From positions 62,001 to 126,000 of the forward strand of contig CM071595.1 of NCBI GenBank assembly GCA_036435485.1: DNA of 64,000 nucleotides, in the 5' to 3' direction. Position 1 is the first letter of the stretch. Each line of letters begins with the position of its first letter. This document shows positions 22,551 through 33,663 of the stretch, piece after piece. Source of the DNA: Saposhnikovia divaricata (taxonomy: Eukaryota; Streptophyta; Magnoliopsida; Apiales; Apiaceae). The position numbers and the translations under genes were made by a program. The notes beneath the pieces were generated by a model. That model saw only the letters and a program-made list of their open reading frames with translations, ran no database searches and had not been told where the DNA came from.

Positions 22551-22925
22551 TATATATATTAAGCATGTATGTGCATTGTATTTATTTATATCTCTAATAA
22601 ATTAACTTATAAATAAATTTTAACATATTTAAAGTATAATATTTGTATGGCTCAAATATGTTCAAATGAACACAAAATAATGAATAGATAAAAAGAACTT
22701 TAATTTTCATATATATAAGTGTAATACAATTTCCACTCTAATATGCAAATGTACAAAAAATTATTTCCGGATAAAACAATAATTTAACTATATCTGGACT
22801 ATAAAGAGCTAGTTTTACTAGATTCTATAGAGAAATGTCTCTGCATAGTCATTAAAAGTCAGAGGTTATTTGTCTTGTCCTGGTGGCAAGTTTAATTATA
22901 TTCGTATTCCTTTTGTGTATTAGTC

Positions 22926-24110
22926 ATGGCATCGTCAAATCAGAATCTAGAGGAGATGTATGCGAGGTTAGCGTTGGAGGATGCTGATGAAGGGGGAATG
23001 TTGGTTGGAGATCATGAAGTGGAGCCTAGCAGACCAACGTATGTTCTGGTTGGAAGATTTCTAACGGATAGAAATATTAATTTCTTGGCAATGCAAAGTA
23101 TGATGTCGTCGCTATGGAGGCCAAGGGAAGGAGTGGAGATTCATGATCTGGGGAATAATAGGTATTCATTTGTGTTTTTTCATATGCTAGATATACAGAA
23201 AGTGGTGGAAGGGGGACCATGGAGCTTTGAACAGAGCTCGTTAGTGTGTCATCAGCTTGGGAATGGGGAGAATATTAATAATGTTCTGTTAAATAAAATG
23301 GAGATATGGGTACAAGTATATGAGTTGCCTACAGGTATGTTATCGGAGACAATACTAAGGGGCATTGGCAATCAGGTGGGGGAGTATGTAAAAATGGATC
23401 CAGAAAATCTTAATGGAGGATGGAAGCAGTATGTGAGGATTCGGGTGGCGCTGGATACTGAAAAACCACTCAAACGGAAGATGAAGTTAAAGCGTGCAGA
23501 TGGAAGTGGGAATTGGGTCAACTTTAAATATGAGCGGCTTGGAACATTTTGTTTTGTCTGTGGTTTTCTTGGGCATTCGGATCGGGATTGTCCAGTAGTC
23601 TATGCAAATCCAACGAAAGTCATTGAGAGAGCATATGGGGTATGGCTACGAGCTCCAAATAAAAACGTGAGATTTCAAAACCTGGGAAATAAGTGGCTGA
23701 GAAATGGAATGGGTAGTGCTCATAGTAGGGGGACGAACCAAGCCGGAAGGGATGGAGGTACATCACGGGGAGGAGAAACAATGACAGCGAATTTCATGGA
23801 GACAGATGGAATATTGAGAGAAATTTCAGGAGATGATATAATTCGGATTCATCAGCGTAGTATGGGGGATAGACTCAATCAGAGTAATTATCATGAGGCT
23901 GTAAATTCGGGATTAGATGAAGTAATGGAAGGGAATTTTGAAAGAGGGACAGTAGTAGTAGTAGTAGAATCCAAACGGAAGAGGATTGAGCTGGAGGAAA
24001 ATCAGGAGAGCAGTAAAGGAGAGGATTCTTTGGTAAATGACATCTTGGCTGATGGGCCAAAAAACGATTTGGAGGTGGGTCCTGGGTACCAGGCCCACCT
24101 ATTGCAATGA
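22926..24110 (+). CDS. LINE ORF1, nucleic-acid-binding protein with CCHC zinc knuckle
   Basis: A 394-residue frame starts MASSNQNLEEMYARL. The N-terminal half (about residues 38-110) carries the DUF4283-like region with LVGRFLTDRNINF and GGPWSFEQSSLVC. Residues 209-222 form CFVCGFLGHSDRDC, a CX2CX4HX4C zinc knuckle; the C-terminus is hydrophilic. In plant L1 elements this protein binds element RNA to form the retrotransposition particle. The frame is intact and ends in TGA within ATGA, overlapping the start of ORF2 by one base (24107 is the A of the ORF2 ATG). Confidence 0.92.
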   Translation: MASSNQNLEEMYARLALEDADEGGMLVGDHEVEPSRPTYVLVGRFLTDRNINFLAMQSMMSSLWRPREGVEIHDLGNNRYSFVFFHMLDIQKVVEGGPWSFEQSSLVCHQLGNGENINNVLLNKMEIWVQVYELPTGMLSETILRGIGNQVGEYVKMDPENLNGGWKQYVRIRVALDTEKPLKRKMKLKRADGSGNWVNFKYERLGTFCFVCGFLGHSDRDCPVVYANPTKVIERAYGVWLRAPNKNVRFQNLGNKWLRNGMGSAHSRGTNQAGRDGGTSRGGETMTANFMETDGILREISGDDIIRIHQRSMGDRLNQSNYHEAVNSGLDEVMEGNFERGTVVVVVESKRKRIELEENQESSKGEDSLVNDILADGPKNDLEVGPGYQAHLLQ

Positions 24111-27100
24111 GTATCTTAGCGTGGAATTGTCGTGGGTTGGGTAAACCACAGACAATTCGACTAATTAAGGAATTTACCCAACAGAAAAAACCTAGCATTA
24201 TTTTCTTATCAGAAACGTTGGCAAAAGAAAAGCAAATAAAAAAGTTATGTATTAGTATTCATTTTTCTGAGTATATAGCTGTAGACGTGCAGGGGCATAG
24301 TGGGGGTCTTGCTTTGTTATGGAAAAATAAAAATGGGTGTAAGCTGCTCAAAGCTGATAGGAACTTCATTGATTTTGAGGTAGAGAACGAGCAGGTAGGG
24401 AGGTGGAGATATACCGGTTTTTACGGTTGTCCAGAAAGGCACAGGATAAGAGAATCATGGGATATATTAAAAAATCTGGCTAAAGAATCAGTGTTACCAT
24501 GGTGTGTGATCGGAGATTTTAACGACATGTTATATGAGGATGAGAAGCGAGGAGGGCGTAAGCAGCCTTATAATTTGTTAGTGGGCTTTATGGAGACTCT
24601 AAACGAATATGGTTTACAGGACTTGGGATTTGTAGGGGAGAAATACACATGGGAGAGGTCGAGGGGGCAACCAAACTGGATACAGGAGCGTTTGGATAGA
24701 GGGGTAGCAAATCAAAGTTGGTGTGCTTTATTTCCAAATGCAGAGGTACAGGTAATGGAAGTTGCAACTTCGGATCATTTACCATTATACCTCCAATTGA
24801 ATAAGCAAGTATATGTCCCTAAGGAGAAACGTTTCAGGTTTGAGAATGTATGGATCCGGGAAAAAGAGTGTAGAAATATAGTAAAGAATGGTTGGGAAGG
24901 GTCTAGAGGAAGTGGAATTGTGGAAAAAATTCGGACTTGCGGAATTAAGCTTCAGGAGTGGGGGGGAGGTAGTAATAAGAAGTTCAAATTACAGTTGCAG
25001 GAGTGTAGAAGGCGAATGCAAAAACTTCGATCAAGGAGAGATATACACGGAGTTGGGCAATATAATGCAGTAAGGGGTGAGTTTTTGAAGTTGTTGGAGC
25101 GTCAGGAAATATATTGGAAACAACGTGCTAAACAACATTGGCTGCGGGAGGGTGATAAAAATACACGGTTTTTTCATCGGTATGCTTCAACAAGGAGACA
25201 AAATAATCGTATCAATCGAATTAAAGATGCAACTGGGGTTTGGAAGGAAACACCGGAGGAGGTTCAAAGAGTGATCGAGGATTATTTTACAAACTTGTTT
25301 ACAGTATCGAATGTGGAAGGGAGGTTATCTCATAGAGATAACGTAAAACAGGTTACTGAAAGGGAAAATGACGAGTTGCTGTGGCCGGTGACGAATGGTG
25401 AGGTTAAAGAGGCTTTGTTTGCAATGCATCCTGATAAAGCGTGTGGACCGGATGGTCTAAATCTGGCATTCTTCCAAGTTTTCTGGGAAATAGTGGAGAA
25501 TGATGTTACTAATTTTTGTCGGAAGTTTATGCAGCATGGATAATTGCCTGGGGAGGTGAATGAGGCAGTGGTGTGTTTGATTCCTAAAGTGAAGGAGCCT
25601 AAGACGATGGGGGATCTTCGTCCCATATCGTTGTGTAATGTATTGGTGAGGATACTTTCGAAAGTACTGGCTAATAGACTGAAAAAATGCCTGGGTTCTA
25701 TCATATCAGACACGCAAAGTGCGTTTCTGGAGGGCAGATTGCTGACAGATAATGCATTAATAGCTTTTGAGATTAATCATTTTATGAAGCGGAAAACTCA
25801 AGGGAATGAAGGAGTGGCGGGGCTTAAGATTGATATTTCGAAAGCGTATGACCGATTAGAGTGGGCTTTTATAAAGAATATGATGATCAGGTTCGGATTT
25901 TGTGAATCATGGGTTGAAAGAATTATGAAGTTTATTACTTCAGTGACATACTGATTTTTGCATAATGGAGATGAATTTGGTCGGGTGGTTCCTCAGAGGG
26001 GGCTTCGTCAAGGTGACCCAATTTCACCTTATATCTATATCATGTGTGCTGAGGGACTAAGCTCAATCATTAGACGAAATGAGGAGGTAGGATTAATCCA
26101 TGGGTGTAGAATCGCAAGAGGAGCACCAGCTATTTCTCATTTATTGTTCGCGGATGATTGCTATCTTTTTTTCAGAGCTACTGAGGGTGAAGCAGACACA
26201 ATGAAGGGTATATTGCAGAGGTATGCTGATATATCTGGATAGAGTATTAACTTCAATAAATCTGCAATTACGTTTTCTTCTAATACGAAGGTGGGAGATC
26301 GGACAGTAGTGTGCGAGAAGCTTGGAGTTCAGGAGAGTAATGATCCGAGCAAATACTTGGGTATGCCCATGAGAGTTGGGAAAAACAAGCACGCAACATT
26401 CAATTTTTTGATTGATCGAGTGGGGCAGAAATTACAAACGTGGAGTGTGCAGAGCATCTCGAAAGCAGGTAAAGTTACTTTGTTGAAAACAGCGGCTCAA
26501 TCTATTCCGAATTTTTGGATGAACCTCTTCTTGATTCCTGGAGAGGTTTGTGATAAAATTGAAAAGCAAATGAATGCTTATTGGTGGGGAGGGAGTAGTG
26601 AGCATCGGGGGATTAGATGGATGGCTTGGGAGAGGCTGTGTGAGGTCAAGGAGGTCGGGGGTTTGAGTTTTCGGAAGTTGAAGGAGTTTAATATCGCCAT
26701 GTTAGCTAAACAGGCGTGGCGTTTGATTACTGATGCTAACCCTTTAGTCACGAAGGTTATGAAAGCCAGGTATTATGGTAATTCAGATTTTTTGAACGCG
26801 AAACTGGGAGCAAATCCTTCTTACATGTGGCGGAGTATATTGTCTGCTCAGGGGGCCTTTCTCCAAGGGTGTAGGAGAAAAATTGGAAACGGTATGGATA
26901 CAAACATTTGGGAGAGTCCATGGTTGCCGTGTGAGACGAATGGATTTTTGACGAGTCCAATTTACAGTGAACTTGAGAATGCACCAGTACGTGGTTTACT
27001 TTCTGAGGATGGTAAATCATGGGATATGGATATTTTAAGGGACTTATGTAATGATAGGGATAGAATGTTAATCCAGCAGGTTCCGGTTTCAAGTGCAAAT

Positions 27101-28162
27101 CGTTCGGATTCGTGGTATTGGATTTTGGACGGAAAAGGGGAATTCACGGTTAAGAGCTGCTATAGAAGGATAAAGGGAGAAAGTGGTGGACATAATGATG
27201 GTTTTTGGAAGAAACTCTGGAGCTTGCAGTTACCGGGTAAGGTGTTAAATTTTTTGTGGAGAGCGTGTCATAATGTGCTTCCAACAGCGGTGGAGTTGGC
27301 AAAAAGGCAGGTTGATGTGAGTTTATTGTGTTCATGGTGTCAGCGGGAATATGAAGATGCCAGACATACACTTTTTACTTGTAGTTTTGCACGGAATTTG
27401 TGGACAGCGGTGGGTTTACAGGAGCTGGCGAACATCGATCCTGGAGTGGTGGTAAAGGATGTGCTGAAAGGGGAATTCGAGTGTAATAATCGGGAGAGGT
27501 GGGTGAAAGTTGGGTTATTCTGCTGGGGACTCTGGACAAGACGAAATGCCTGGTTGTGGGATAGGAAATCAATATCTGTTTTTGGGGTACAGTCTATGGT
27601 CACGACTATGTTGCAGGAATGGCAGCAGTGTCAAGAAACATCTGGTAAAGAAGTGACGAGATTACGGAGACAGAGCAGAAGCTGGTGCAAACCGCCGGAG
27701 GGGTGGATTAAAGTCAATATTGATGCTGCGTGTAGGGAGCAGACTGGTGAAGTGGGAGTGGCTTGTGTGGTTCGGAACGACAGGGGTGAGTTCATGAGAG
27801 CTAGAAGTAATAAATTCTGCGGGAGTACTCGTGCGAGAGAAGCGGAAGCTTTGGGTTTGAAGGAGACTTTGCTATGGATAAAAGACTGGAGGAGTCAACG
27901 GTGCATTTTTGAGTTGGATTCCAAAGTGGTGGTTGATGCGGTAAATGGGGAACGGGGTAACTCAACGTTCCACACTATTATTGATGACTGTGTCGTCTTG
28001 TTAAAACACTTTAGTGAAGTGTTAGTAGTCTTTGAATATCGATCTGCGAATACTGTAGCCCACTTGTTAGCACGGGCTGCGTTTTCTATGTCAGGTTCTA
28101 TGGAGTGGTACCATACTGCTCCTGATTTGATTGGTTGTAATCTTATTTCCGAGGCTAATTAA
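24107..28162 (+). pseudogene. LINE ORF2: endonuclease, reverse transcriptase, RNase H (three nonsense codons)
   Basis: The frame begins MSILAWNCRGLGKP, the start of an APE-type endonuclease, with CVIGDFNDML and TSDHLPL as further endonuclease motifs. Reverse transcriptase follows: HPDKACGPDGL, LRPISLCNVL, LKIDISKAYDRLEW, QRGLRQGDPISPY and HLLFADDCYLFF. Then come a KYLGMPM region, a CSWCQREYEDARHTLFTC zinc-finger-like segment and a C-terminal RNase H-like domain starting WIKVNIDAACRE. Stops interrupt it at 25541-25543 (TAA), 25952-25954 (TGA) and 26240-26242 (TAG). The frame does not shift at any of them, and each is one substitution from a sense codon. The product would nick target DNA and copy the RNA; with these stops only the endonuclease part could be made. 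Confidence 0.93.
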
Positions 28163-28210
28163 TATAAGCAAGTGCTTTATTTCAAAAAAAAAAAAAGAGC
28201 TAGTTTTACT

Positions 28211-28420
28211 GAATATTTTAAGGTGAACCTCGGTCGGAACATTTCGTAATTGAGTCCGTTGGATCACTTCAAAGTTCAAAATAGCCCATTTTTAATTTTT
28301 AGACATACTGTATGTAGCAACGCAAGCCTATATGGACGTGAACGAGGCCCAAACAGGAGAAGTTGAAAATGAGCTTGTAATCTATCAAGGTATCTATCTA
28401 TCTATCTATACTATTATCTA
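28211..28420. other. Short spacer with (TCTA)n microsatellite
   Basis: Unique-looking sequence right of the LINE target duplication, ending in TCTA repeats from 28391. The repeats merge with the TCTATACTATTATATT start of the next Helitron-like element. Confidence 0.6.
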
Positions 28421-29373
28421 TCTATACTATTATATTAAAACCGAAACATTGAAAGTTTTGGTTTTCGGTTTGGTTATCCCATTTATTTTGGTTTTAACAA
28501 ATAATTAAATTATAAAAATAACTTAAAAAGCTAATTACTAAGGTTAACGTAATTATATTCAGATTAAAATTCCTTTATCCATATTGAGCTTCTACTTGGA
28601 CTCTTTTTTCAGCTCCAACAACTCAATTACCCATTTTTTCTAAAGATTTTACTTATAATTGAAATACTTTACCATTTAATTTAAAACTAATATTACAATA
28701 ATTAATATATATCGGTTTGGTTATCCCATTTATTTTGGTTTTCACAAATAATTAAATTATAAAAATAACTTAAAAAGCTAATTACTAAGGTTAACGTAAT
28801 TATATTCAGATTAAAATTCCTTTATCCATATTGAGCTTCTACTTGGACTCTTTTTTCAGCTCCAACAACTCAATTACCCATTTTTTCTAAAGATTTTACT
28901 TCTAATTGAAATACTTTACCATTTAATTTAAAACTAATATTACAATAATTAATATATATCCAAAATTTAACACCATATCTTTCCGTAATTATTTTAGTAG
29001 TAATTTTTGTAATTAAAACAAGTTACTTTTTAATTTAAAATTAATCTTGCGATAACTAATATACACCCAAAAATATCTCACCATATATTCAAATCATTAT
29101 TTTTAGTAATAAATAAGAATCGTTAGATCTAATAATAAGATATATTATATGATTAATTTACTAAAAATTCAAAGTTAAAACCCGTCAACGACATTTTTAA
29201 TTTAGAATTTTACAAAATAAATTTCAAACCATGCATATCATTATATAAATTTATATTAAATTAAAATTAAAAAATTATTAAAAATAAGGATTATATAAAA
29301 ACATAATTATAATGTTAAATAAATTTTATAACCTATCAAAAGAAACTCGTGCTTCGCACGGGTTATAAGCTAG
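28421..29373 (+). mobile_element. Helitron-like element A1 (non-autonomous)
   Basis: It begins A|TCTATACTATTATATTAAAA and ends CTCGTGCTTCGCACGGG...AAGCTAG|T, fitting Helitron rules: TC at the 5' end, CTAG at the 3' end, a 3' hairpin about 10 bp from the end, insertion between A and T. No protein is encoded. It contains a tandem duplication of a 247-bp segment (28466-28712 and 28713-28959) that element A3 has only once. Confidence 0.8.
28466..28959 (+). repeat. 247-bp tandem duplication inside Helitron A1
   Basis: Two nearly perfect copies start CGGTTTGGTTATCCCATT; they differ by only a few bases (for example TTTTAACAA against TTTTCACAA). Their similarity shows that the duplication is young compared with the divergence between A1 and A3. 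Confidence 0.92.
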
Positions 29374-31582
29374 TATTAAATAAAGCCGAAACATTGAAAG
29401 TTTTGGTTTTCGGTTTGGTTATCCTATTTATTTTTGTTTTCAGTTTGGTTAATTTAATTTTTAATTAATTTTAAATATAAAATAAATCAATTTTAATCCG
29501 TTATTGGCTATAGTCCTAAAGACACAATAGTATTTTATATTTACACCATTACTAATACAGCTAAACTTAAAACTTTTGGTTTTCAGTTTGGTTATCCTAT
29601 TTATTAAAATAAATAATAACATAATATAATTAATGATAATTAACCGATTGCCTTTTTTATAAACACCTAATAATATCAATCATACCATATCTTCCAATCA
29701 TTAATATTTTTTTCTAATTAAAACACGTTACCTTTTTGATTTAAAACTAATCTTACGATCATAAACATTGAAAGTTTTAAAAGTTTTGGTTTTCGATTTG
29801 GTTATCATATTTATTAAATTTTCAATTAATTAGTTATCCTATTTATTAAATTTTCAATTAATTTCAAATGTAAAATAAATCAAGTGCGTTAAGACTTTTA
29901 ATCAACTTCAAAGTAAAAGCAGAACTCCTAAGTCCTAACACTGAACTCTTTTCTTTTAAACCTAATTTGTGTGACTTGTTGTTCGCTCTGTCAATACCCA
30001 AGCTCCATTAATTCAATACACAAGCCTCTTCTGTTTTTCTTTCCTTTTTCAGCACCATATCTATATTAATATATTAAAGCCGATTTAAGTGTAAGTATAA
30101 TGATTGTATTATGTTTTTATAATATCTCCATCTTATAATAATATAATATAATAAATGATAATTAGTCGATTAATGTCTTTTTCACATTTACTTTTAGTTC
30201 AAAATACATAAGTAATGGTAATTAGTCGATTGACTTTTTCATATTTACTTTTAGTTGAAGATATTACCGTTTATAAACACCTAAAAACATCAGTCGTATC
30301 ATATCTTCATATCATTAATATTTCCTTTCGAATTAAAACACGTTACCTTTTTAATTTAAAACAAGTCTTACAATCCTTATTATATACTCGAAAATATCAC
30401 ACCATAATTTTCAAGAAAAATATAACATATAAAATAAATAATAACATAATATAATTAATGGTAATTAGTCGATTGTCTTTTTCACATTTACTTTTAGTTA
30501 ATTAAAGATATTACCTTTTATAAACACCTAAAAAGATAAATCAAATATAACAGCTAAAATAAATAATAACATAATAAAATTAATGGTAATTAGTCGATTG
30601 CCTTTTTCACATTTACTTTTAGTTGAAGATATTACATTTTATAAACACCTAAAAACATTAATCGTATCATATCTTTCGATCATTAATATTTCCTTTCGAA
30701 TTAAAACACGTTACCTTTTTAATTTAAAACAAGTCTTACAATCATTATTATATACTCGAAAATATCACACCATAATTTTCAAGAAAAATATAACATCTAA
30801 AATAAATAATAACCAAATATAATTAATAGTAATTAGTGGATTGTCTTCTTCACATTTACTTTTAGTTAATTAAAGATATTACCTTTTATAAACACTTAAA
30901 AAGATAAATCAAATATAACACCTAAAATAAATAATAACATAATAAAATTAATGGTAATTAGTCGATTGCCTTTTTCACATTTACTTTTAGTTGAAGATAT
31001 TACCTTTTATAAACACCTAAAAATATTAATCGTATCATATCTTTCGATCATTAACACGTTACCTTTTTAATTTAAAACAAATCTTACAATCACTAATATA
31101 TACCCAAAAATATCACACCATAATTTTCAAGAAAAATATAACACCTAAAATAAATAATAACATAATATAATTAATGGTAATTAGTCGATTGTCTTTTTCA
31201 CATTTACTTTTAGTTGAAGATATTACATTTTATAAATACATAAAAAGATCAATCGTATCATACCTTTCGATCAATAATATTTTCTTTCAAATTAAAACAC
31301 GTTACCTTTTTAATTTACAACAAATATTAAAATCGTTAATATATACCCGAAAATATCACACAATATTTTTCAATTAATAATAAAAATATATTAAAAATCA
31401 TATACGTTGTTTATAATAAGAAAACATTAGTATAATCCGTAAACATGAGAATATTAAATTATATCAAATTAAAATTAAAAAAATTATTAAAAATAATGAT
31501 TATATAAAAACATAATTGAAATATTAAATAAAATTTATAACATAATACAAGAAACCCGTGCATTGCACGGGTTATAAGCTAG
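29374..31582 (+). mobile_element. Helitron-like element A2, expanded by internal repeats
   Basis: It starts directly at the 3' end of A1 (CTAG|TATTAAATAAAGCCGAAAC) and ends CCCGTGCATTGCACGGGTTATAAGCTAG. Its interior contains partial copies of its own 5' region (ACATTGAAAGTTTT at about 29765, a second AAAGCCGATTT start near 30075) and a tandem array at 30212-31380. These suggest nested insertion or repeated template switching. Confidence 0.7.
30212..31380 (+). repeat. Compound tandem array, about 370-bp higher-order unit
   Basis: The segment TGGTAATTAGTCGATTG...CACATTTACTTTTAGTT recurs near 30212, 30460, 30582, 30830, 30953 and 31173. Long (about 243 bp) and short (about 128 bp) versions alternate, giving a 370-bp repeat that occurs twice and then a deleted copy. 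Similar short open frames at 30215-30454, 30583-30822 and 31174-31377 are only translations of this repeat. Confidence 0.82.
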
Positions 31583-32295
31583 TACTATTATATTAAAACC
31601 GAAACATTGAAAGTTTTGATTTTCGGTTTGGTTTTGGTTTTCGGTTTGATTATCCTAATTATTAAAATAAATAATTAAATTACAAAAACAACTCAAAAAG
31701 CTAATTACTAATGTTAACGTAATTATATTTTGATTAAAATTCCTTCATCCACTTCTACTTGGACTCTTTTTTCTGCTCCAACAACTCAATTATTCATTTT
31801 TTCTAAAGATTTTACTTCTAATTAAAACACTTTACCATTTAATTTAAAACTAATATTACAATAATTAATATATATCCAAAATATCACACCATATCTTTCC
31901 GTAATTATTTTTAGTAGTAATTTTTGTAATTAAAACATGTAGTACTTTTTAATTTAAAATTAATCTTGCGATCACTAATATACACCCAAAAATATCTCAT
32001 CATATATACAAATCATATTTTTATTAATAATAACAATCGTTAGATCTAATAATAAGATATATTATATGATTAAATTAATTTACTAAAAATTCAAAGTTCG
32101 AACCCGTCAACGAAATTTTTAATTTAGAATTTTACAAAATAAAGTTTAAACCATGCATTTCATTATATAAATTTATATTAAATTAAAATTAAAAAATTAT
32201 TAAAAATAAGGATTATATAAAAACGTAATTATAATGTTAAATAAATTTTATAACCTATAAAAATAAACCCGTGCTTCGCACGGGTTATAAGCTAG
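31583..32295 (+). mobile_element. Helitron-like element A3 (non-autonomous)
   Basis: It starts directly after A2 (CTAG|TACTATTATATTAAAACCGAAAC) and ends CCCGTGCTTCGCACGGGTTATAAGCTAG|T. It is colinear with A1 but has one copy of the 247-bp segment, which accounts for the 240-bp length difference. Confidence 0.8.
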
Positions 32296-32878
32296 TACAA
32301 TATTTAATACAATAAACTAATAATATTATAATATTAATAATATTATAATATTAATAATTAACCGATTACCATTTTCAGCTAAAACGTAGCATTTTTTTAT
32401 ATTTTCTAACTAAAATCCTTCTTTTAATAGAAATATCACGGACAATATTAATTTCTCCTTTTCTAAAAATATTACGAATAATTGTATTTAGTAAACGTAA
32501 TTAAATTGTAATTACTATAAACTAATCAATTACCTTTTTCACCTAGAACATGCTATTTTTTATTTTTATCTAACTAAATTCTCTCTTTTTCCAATCATAT
32601 CACGGACATTCTATTTAATAAAAAAAATAATTTTATAATTACTAACAATTAACCAAATACCTTTTTTAACTAAAACCTATCATTGTTTCCATATTTTCTA
32701 ACTAAAATCCCTCATTTTCTACAAATATCACGGATAACATATATATATTTATTATCAAATCATCTAATAAAATAATTTAAGCCTCCAAAATTCATATTTT
32801 AAAAAAAAAAATTAAATTAATGAAAAAAAAATTATATAATATTAAAAGAATTCGTGCATCGCACGAGTTTTAAGCTTG
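32296..32878 (+). mobile_element. Helitron family B fragment, 3' end
   Basis: It matches the last 550 bp of the element ending at 21963 (AATAAACTAATAATATTATAATATT, then the CAGCTAAAACGTA segments) and ends in a TCGTGCATCGCACGA hairpin followed by GTTTTAAGCTTG|T. It lies directly against A3. The 5' part of this copy is absent from the window. Confidence 0.65.
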
Positions 32879-32988
32879 TACGTTATAATACATACACATT
32901 GTCAATAGTATCTTCTAGTGTATCGTATCGTCGTCCTGGTAAAAGCCGCCACGGGGAGAAGTATGTTCTCTCATCTCTTAATAGTCTA

Positions 32989-33663
32989 CAGTAAAACCTC
33001 CTTAAATTAATACTCGATAAATTAATAATCTCTCTAAGTTAATAATTTTCTTCGATCCCAACTTGGGCCAGTTCAAAAATTTATCAATTTCGATAAGATA
33101 ATAAGATAATAATTTTTTTGAAAAACCATATATAAATATATGGTCCCAATAATATTATAAATTAATAAATGTTTTATAATGATAAAAATATATGTATTAC
33201 CCTTTTGTATAATATGATTCTATGACTTTTAAAATTTGAATCTATATGAAACTCATCCTAATTAACCTCTTTGTTACATCCAAAAGTTCGAATGTGGTGT
33301 TTTCGTAAAGCATTAAAAAGTTATTAATCAAAGTTTTTGATGTCTTGAGTGCTTCTTTACGTGCAAAAGATTCCAAAAATGTTGTTTTATCTTCGATATC
33401 ATCTAAATATGCATGAATCTTTACTTTGAATCTCGTTAATACTCATTGAATTTTAAAACAATGTATATTGAATTAATTGAATTAAGCATAAAACATAAAT
33501 TGTACAATTCATTCTATTTAAATGTATATAATTGGAAAATAATTTTCTTTGATGTCAAAAATTCTCTATAAATTAATAATTATTAATTTATTGATTAATT
33601 AATACCTCTCTAAATTAATAGAATTATACGGTCCCAACTATATTAATTTATAGAGGTTTTACT
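32989..33663. mobile_element. Pogo-like (Emigrant/Lemi1-type) MITE
   Basis: The left end reads TA|CAGTAAAACCTCC and the right end, reverse complemented, reads AGTAAAACCTCTATAAATTAATA: terminal inverted repeats of the type known from Emigrant and Lemi1 (Tc1/mariner superfamily, TA target). The interior is AT-rich with sub-terminal TAAATTAATA repeats and no transposase. The right-hand TA is not visible, so one or two terminal bases may be lost there. It interrupts the RNase H region of the adjoining gypsy fragment. Confidence 0.75.

Larger units (their letters stand above)
22820..28195 (+). mobile_element. Full-length L1-type LINE with 15-bp target duplications
   Basis: Direct repeats AGAGCTAGTTTTACT at 22805-22819 and 28196-28210 flank a 5.4-kb block that has a 5' UTR, ORF1, ORF2 and a poly(A) tail (28184-28195). 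This is the signature of target-primed reverse transcription of a complete RNA. ORF1 and ORF2 share an ATGA overlap. ORF2 has three nonsense codons, so this copy is dead or depends on helpers. Confidence 0.96.

Noticed and set aside
23875..24198. - strand frames opposite LINE ORF1/ORF2 (also at 25330-25713, 26757-27603)
   Set aside because: Shadows of the well-supported + strand LINE proteins.
30215..31377. Three similar 67-79-residue open frames (MVISRL...) that look like a small gene family
   Set aside because: They are translations of the 370-bp tandem repeat inside a Helitron-like element; AT-rich, no domain, and their similarity follows from DNA duplication.
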